Source: CAZCEC01 sp964497615 (GTDB lineage: Bacteria > Chloroflexota > Anaerolineae > Anaerolineales > UBA6663). Taken from it: DNA of 64,000 nt. Each line of letters opens with the position of its first letter. The stretch's first letter is position 1. The stretch lies in assembly GCA_964497615.1 (NCBI GenBank), contig CAZCEC010000001.1, positions 247,312 through 311,311 on the forward strand, in the 5' to 3' direction. This document shows positions 59,979-64,000 of the stretch, piece by piece. The notes under the pieces are model-generated. The model was not told where the DNA came from. It worked only from the letters and a program-made list of their open reading frames with translations, and did not search any database. The position numbers and the translations under genes were made by a program.

Positions 59979-60899
59979 ATGCCCAAGTTTTCAGTCATCA
60001 TTCCAGCCGCCAGAAACACGACTCTCCCGCAGGCGATTGCGGCCGTCCTGCGCCAGACGGTGAGGGATTTTGAGCTGCTGATTGTGGGGCAGGCGCAGGC
60101 GGATGACATTGAGCGGATGGCGGCCGCGTACGCCGAGCAGGATCGGCGGGTGCGTTACGTCCATGTGCCCCGGGCGGGAGCTTCGCGCGCGCGAAATGCC
60201 GGCCGACGGGCTGCCAAGGGTGACGTCATCGCGTATACGGATGACGATGCCGAAGCGCACGCCGATTGGCTAGAAGTGCTGGAAAGCAGGTTCCAAGCTT
60301 ACCCTGAGGTTGGCATCGTTGGCGGTGCAGTGACCAAGCCAGCGAAGGCGGGCTTCGTGGTGGGCCGCTGTCCGTCACTGCTTCCCAGTGAGACGCTGTA
60401 TGATCCGCTCGCGCACGCGAAGCGGGCGCCGAATGGATTTGACTGGATCAGTTGTAACGTCGCACTGCACGTCCGCGCCTGCGAGCAGATAGGTGCATTT
60501 GACGAGTACCTGGGGCCGGGGACAGAGTTTCCGATTGGGGAAGACACGGACTATAAGCTGCGGGCCGAACGCGCCGGGATCGCGATGGCGTCGACGCCCA
60601 GGGCCATCGTGCGGCACACCTTTGGCTACCGTTATGGGGCGTTGACCGTGGCTGGCCACTCAAATCGGTACACCTTTGGCAACTTCGGGCTGGCCGGGAA
60701 GCTCACCTTGCAAGGGGATGCACGCGGGCGAGAATGGCTCGACCATGAAGCAAGGCGCTTCCTTGAATGCTTCACGCGATCGCCACACCTGCTCCCTTTT
60801 CGCCTCAACCGGCTGGTGCAGGCGATGAGGGCCTATCGGCGGTGTATCCGCCACTACCACATTGTGGAGGATTGTCTGCGGCCACGGAGTTGCGCCTGA
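59979..60899 (+). CDS. Glycosyltransferase family 2
   Basis: A 306-residue GT-A enzyme. F-S-V-I-I-P-A-A-R-N opens the fold. Y-T-D-D-D-A-E (about 87-93) is the D-x-D, and G-E-D-T-D-Y-K-L-R-A-E marks the catalytic base region. The R-A-G-A-S-R-A-R-N-A-G-R segment is typical of GT2. No membrane helices are evident. Part of the repeat-unit assembly set. Confidence 0.87.
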   Translation: MPKFSVIIPAARNTTLPQAIAAVLRQTVRDFELLIVGQAQADDIERMAAAYAEQDRRVRYVHVPRAGASRARNAGRRAAKGDVIAYTDDDAEAHADWLEVLESRFQAYPEVGIVGGAVTKPAKAGFVVGRCPSLLPSETLYDPLAHAKRAPNGFDWISCNVALHVRACEQIGAFDEYLGPGTEFPIGEDTDYKLRAERAGIAMASTPRAIVRHTFGYRYGALTVAGHSNRYTFGNFGLAGKLTLQGDARGREWLDHEARRFLECFTRSPHLLPFRLNRLVQAMRAYRRCIRHYHIVEDCLRPRSCA

Positions 60900-60985
60900 G
60901 CCACTCCCCAAGGACAGGCACAGATCTGGGACGCGTTGGCGATGGCGGGCTCCTTCAGCGACGGGCTCATGGGCTAACAGACCCC

Positions 60986-62626
60986 ATGCGGTATCGCCTT
61001 ATCACCCTGGCCGCCGTCACGTGGGTGTTGTTGGCCTCGTGCACGGGGGCTCCGGCCAGCCCTCCGAGCATGCCGACGCCCACCGGCCTTGCCAATTTCG
61101 TTCCGTCGCCGCCGAAGCCCACACCGTTGCCGCTCGCCTCGTCAACGCCAGGCCAAGCCTCTTTTGTGGTTCAGGTTGACGTGACTCGTGACAAGCACTC
61201 CATCAGTCCGCTCGTATATGGCATGACTGGGGGCACGCCGGAGGGCGTTTCGGCCCTCCGGCCGACCCTGCTCAGCTGGGGAGGTAATGCCAGCTCACGC
61301 TTCAACTGGCGGAATGGTCACGCCTGGAATGCGGGCCGGGACTGGTTTTACCGGAACGGCAACTATGGGTCCACCGTTCCTTCGGCCAGTAATGCCTTCA
61401 TCGAACTGGCTTTGGCGCATGGCAGCGAAGTGCGGCTGGCCGTGCCCACCCTGGGCTGGGTCGCGAAGGATGACAACAACGATACGTGCTCGTTTCCGCT
61501 GCCGGAGGGGGGGTGCGGCGATGCGGGGGGAGCCACCTGCGAGGCGCCCGGGGCAATTGCCGATCCGGCGCTGGCTAATGTTCGCAGCGATGTGAATGAC
61601 ATCGTCGCGTGGGTACAGTATCTGCGTGAGGAGCAGGGATATGCGGTGCGGTTCATTGCGATGGACAATGAGCCTGAGCTATGGGGTTACACTCACTATG
61701 ATGTGCACCCCTGGTGCACCACTTACGCCGAAATCTTGGAGCAGTACTTGACCTACGCCACGGCCATCCGAGCTGTGGCGCCGGAGGCTGAACTCGTCGG
61801 GCCAAACACCTGCTGTTGGCACCTCTACTGGAACTCGGCTGCCGGTGAGGCCGATAAGGCGCAGCACGGCGGCGCCGACTTTCTGCCCTGGTTCCTGGAT
61901 GAGGTGCGGGCGCATGATGAGCAGTTGGCAACCCGCACCCTGGACGTGCTGGACGTTCATTACTATCCCGAAGGGCTGTACAACGATGACGTCGATCCGG
62001 CCACGGCGGCGCACCGGTTGAGGAGCACCCGCTCGCTGTGGGATGCAGCGTATGCCGACGAGTCGTGGATCAGCGGGCCGGTCGCCCTAATCCCGCGCCT
62101 GCAGCGCCTGCTCGAGGCGCACTATCCCGGCACGCGGCTGGGCATTAGTGAGTGGAACTGGGGCGCCGGTGAGACCCAGAATGGTGCACTGGCCATCGCC
62201 GATGTACTGGGCATCCTGGGGCGCGAGCAGGTGTACTATGCGGCCTACTGGGGTGAGCCTTTGATTGGCAGCCCAGCTTTCTACGCCTTCAAGCTGTATA
62301 CCAACTACGACGATCAAGGCGGTCGCTTTGGGGACCTGTCCGTATGGTCGCAGTCGGAGGATGTGGACGTGGTGGCCAGTCATGCTGCCCTGGATAGCGC
62401 GACGGGCCATCTGCACCTGATCCTGATCAACAAGCTGCCTGACAGGGCGCAAACGGTCCAGGTCGACCTGCAGGGCTTTGTGCCCGCGGCCGTGGCTCAA
62501 GAGTACCGCCTGACGCAAGCTGAGCCGTCTGGCATCACGCGCGCCACACGCGACTGGGCCGCGCAAGCGACCTCTATTGACTTGCCGCCATACTCGGTGA
62601 CGCTGCTGATATTCACGGCGGAATGA
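60986..62626 (+). CDS. Lipoprotein glycoside hydrolase, family 44-like
   Basis: A 546-residue secreted lipoprotein. The lipobox L-A-S-C19 is followed by a Pro/Ser/Thr-rich linker to about residue 60. The catalytic domain matches the endoglucanase/xyloglucanase family GH44. The acid/base E229 is in M-D-N-E-P-E-L-W-G-Y-T-H-Y-D-V-H-P, and the nucleophile candidate E389 is in I-S-E-W-N-W-G-A. The C-terminal beta domain is also present. The longer upstream frame overlaps the GT2 gene, so ATG 60986 is used. A hydrolase inside an export locus could trim or release the polymer, suggesting that it contains beta-1,4-glucan-like linkages. Confidence 0.85.
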   Translation: MRYRLITLAAVTWVLLASCTGAPASPPSMPTPTGLANFVPSPPKPTPLPLASSTPGQASFVVQVDVTRDKHSISPLVYGMTGGTPEGVSALRPTLLSWGGNASSRFNWRNGHAWNAGRDWFYRNGNYGSTVPSASNAFIELALAHGSEVRLAVPTLGWVAKDDNNDTCSFPLPEGGCGDAGGATCEAPGAIADPALANVRSDVNDIVAWVQYLREEQGYAVRFIAMDNEPELWGYTHYDVHPWCTTYAEILEQYLTYATAIRAVAPEAELVGPNTCCWHLYWNSAAGEADKAQHGGADFLPWFLDEVRAHDEQLATRTLDVLDVHYYPEGLYNDDVDPATAAHRLRSTRSLWDAAYADESWISGPVALIPRLQRLLEAHYPGTRLGISEWNWGAGETQNGALAIADVLGILGREQVYYAAYWGEPLIGSPAFYAFKLYTNYDDQGGRFGDLSVWSQSEDVDVVASHAALDSATGHLHLILINKLPDRAQTVQVDLQGFVPAAVAQEYRLTQAEPSGITRATRDWAAQATSIDLPPYSVTLLIFTAE

Positions 62627-62629
62627 GGC

Positions 62630-63757
62630 ATGCGACCGTTGGGTTCAGCTGGCGACGAATTGCGCGTCACGTTTGTTATGGAGCAGCAGGTTGGTCACCA
62701 GTCCTTCTACCGCAACCTCCGTATGGCTATGGACCATGAAGGGCGCATCAAGCCGCGGTGGTTGGAGATCACCTACCGTGAGCCCGAAAGCGTCTGGGAG
62801 CGCCTGCCCGGGCTGCCCGCGCGGCTGCGGGGTACGCTGGTAGGGAGAGCACAGGTCATTCGAGGACTGCGCGCGGTCGCCTATGACGTGGCCTTTTTCA
62901 ACACCCAGGTGCCCGCCGCCATCTCAGGGCGCACCGCCCGACGGTATCCCTATGTGCTCTGTACTGATATCACGCCGGTGCAGTACGACCAGATGGGCCG
63001 GTTCTACGGCCATCCGCCGGACGCGGGCGGCTGGGTGGCGCGGTACAAGCACCGAGTCAACCGCGAGCTCTTTCAGGGCGCCGCCTTCACCCTGGCCTGG
63101 TCGGACTGGGTGAAGGCGTCATTGATTGGCGATTATGGTGTGGCGCCGGACAAAGTCGAAGTGCTGCCGCCGGGTGTTGATCTGTCCCTGTGGCGGCCCG
63201 GCCCGCAGCGCGCGAGCGGGCGCCTGCGGGTGCTTTTTGTCGGAGGCGACTTCGACCGCAAAGGGGGCAAGGCTATCCTGGCAGCGTTCCGCAGCCTGCC
63301 GCCTGGCAGCGCCGAATTGATGCTTGTCACCCGGACCGCTCTACCCCCAAGCGAGGGGGTATTCGCGTTTCCCGATATGCAACCCAACTCGCGCGAGTTG
63401 ATTGCGCTGTACCAATCGTGCGATGTGTTTGTGTTGCCCTCGCACGCGGAAGCCTTTGGTATCGCCGCCGTGGAGGCCAGTGCAGTTGGCCTGCCCGTGG
63501 TGGCGACGGCGGTAGGCGGGTTGCTCGATATTGTGGCTGATGGTGTAACGGGTTTCCACATTCAATCAGGCGACACGGAAACACTGGCGCGACATCTGCG
63601 CCGCCTGGCGGATGACGCGGAACTGCGCCGACGGCTTGGCCAGGCCGCGCGCCAACGGGCCGAGGCGCGGTTTGATGCTCGAACGAACACGAGGCGCATT
63701 GGCACCTTGTTGTATCAGGCCAGCCAACCAACAGGAACCCGACCTCGGCGATGGTAA
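62630..63757 (+). CDS. Glycosyltransferase family 4 (GT-B fold)
   Basis: A 375-residue GT-B enzyme. The C-terminal half has L-F-V-G-G-D-F-D-R-K-G-G (about 202-213), V-L-P-S-H-A-E-A-F-G-I-A-A-V-E-A (the E-x7-E region, about 266-281) and the G-L-P-V-V-A-T-A-V-G-G motif. It starts 3 bases after the GH44 gene and has no membrane segment. It probably adds a sugar to the repeat unit from a nucleotide donor. Confidence 0.9.
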   Translation: MRPLGSAGDELRVTFVMEQQVGHQSFYRNLRMAMDHEGRIKPRWLEITYREPESVWERLPGLPARLRGTLVGRAQVIRGLRAVAYDVAFFNTQVPAAISGRTARRYPYVLCTDITPVQYDQMGRFYGHPPDAGGWVARYKHRVNRELFQGAAFTLAWSDWVKASLIGDYGVAPDKVEVLPPGVDLSLWRPGPQRASGRLRVLFVGGDFDRKGGKAILAAFRSLPPGSAELMLVTRTALPPSEGVFAFPDMQPNSRELIALYQSCDVFVLPSHAEAFGIAAVEASAVGLPVVATAVGGLLDIVADGVTGFHIQSGDTETLARHLRRLADDAELRRRLGQAARQRAEARFDARTNTRRIGTLLYQASQPTGTRPRRW

Positions 63758-63799
63758 CCTGGACGGCAAGCCACCATTGGCCCTTGAAGATGCCTGGTT

Positions 63800-63827
63800 T
63801 TGGCTTGTTCTGGGCCGCCAGTACTAT
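63800..63827 (+). promoter_or_regulatory. Promoter candidate before the last gene
   Basis: TTGGCT (63800-63805), a 16-base spacer and TACTAT (63822-63827) lie about 70 bases upstream of the ATG at 63901. Moderate match to a sigma-70 promoter; it may begin a new transcript within the locus. Confidence 0.35.
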
Positions 63828-63900
63828 AAGGTTATTGACGGTCCTCCGGGTGGGCGTATAGTGGGTCAGCCTTGGCGCCCGATCATCTGGAGGTAGTTGC

Positions 63901-64000
63901 ATGCGGTTGTTTGGCTCCAAATCATTCCCTCCTGGCAGGACAGATGTGCGCCAGCCAGTTTATCGCCGCAGCCTTGTGGTGGCAGGCCGTCGAGGCGTCT
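63901..64000 (+). CDS. Start of an unidentified gene (partial)
   Basis: An open frame begins at ATG 63901 with a ribosome binding site (TGGAGG) at suitable distance and continues without a stop to the window end (33 codons). The N-terminus is short, basic and Pro/Ser-containing, with no signal peptide visible. Too little is present to assign a family. Confidence 0.45.
   Translation, partial: MRLFGSKSFPPGRTDVRQPVYRRSLVVAGRRGV

Overview
The window looks like part of a draft or metagenome-assembled genome of a high-GC bacterium, most likely a member of the Chloroflexota. The main hint is the substrate-binding lipoprotein at 26497-27657, whose linker after the lipobox repeats V-T-Q-E-V / V-T-R-E-V units, a style common in Anaerolineae and Caldilineae. 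Genes are tightly packed with 1-4 base stop/start overlaps and many GTG or TTG starts. This placement is inference. A run of ten Ns at 24910-24919 marks a scaffold gap.

Layout. (1) 1-5608, plus strand: a catabolic operon (DapA/NAL-family lyase end, FAH-family hydrolase, flavin reductase, saccharopine-dehydrogenase-like protein, UbiD decarboxylase, GMC oxidoreductase), closed by a convergent XRE-cupin regulator with a strong promoter. (2) 6321-15607: a tetrahydromethanopterin (H4MPT) one-carbon block. A plus-strand trio (pteridine-reductase-like SDR, RimK/MptN-like ATP-grasp, solute-binding lipoprotein) converges on a six-gene minus-strand operon (ATP-grasp, fhcB, fhcA, fhcD, fhcC, mch). fhcA carries an apparent frameshift. 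(3) 15700-19078: a ykoDCE-type ECF transporter with its own promoter and a strong hairpin at the end, then a convergent amidohydrolase and a RidA protein. (4) 21264-33889: inositol-type metabolism: iolC-iolE-iolB on the minus strand, a divergent lacI-type regulator broken by the scaffold gap, a TIM-barrel isomerase, and a Fe/2-AEP/sugar-phosphate-type ABC transporter followed by two HAD phosphatases, an IolG-like dehydrogenase and another TIM-barrel protein. Together they suggest uptake and dephosphorylation of a polyol or sugar phosphate. (5) 33890-35626: about 1.7 kb without a convincing protein gene, holding the 5' part of a tRNA-Leu(TAA), inverted and tandem repeats, and a structured leader with a promoter and an intrinsic terminator. 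(6) 35627-64000: a large exopolysaccharide locus, all plus strand.

The polysaccharide locus begins with a membrane GT2, a phosphoglycosyl transferase, a WecG/TagA (GT26) enzyme fused to two STAS domains and a nucleotidyltransferase/hexapeptide/PGT-like fusion. A complete partner-switching module follows directly (STAS protein, SpoIIE-type PP2C phosphatase, RsbW-type kinase), within a run of overlapping or closely spaced genes. This is the most unusual arrangement in the window: it suggests that polysaccharide initiation is controlled at protein level by a phospho-dependent STAS switch. The later part holds nucleotide-sugar modification (epimerase, C-methyltransferase, RfbC, pyruvyl transferase, DUF4910, class III aminotransferase, RfbF, PIG-L deacetylase), a flippase, a Wzz-like protein with a separate BY-kinase-like protein lacking the Walker A lysine, a polymerase/ligase, further glycosyltransferases, three hexapeptide acyltransferases and a GH44-type lipoprotein hydrolase.
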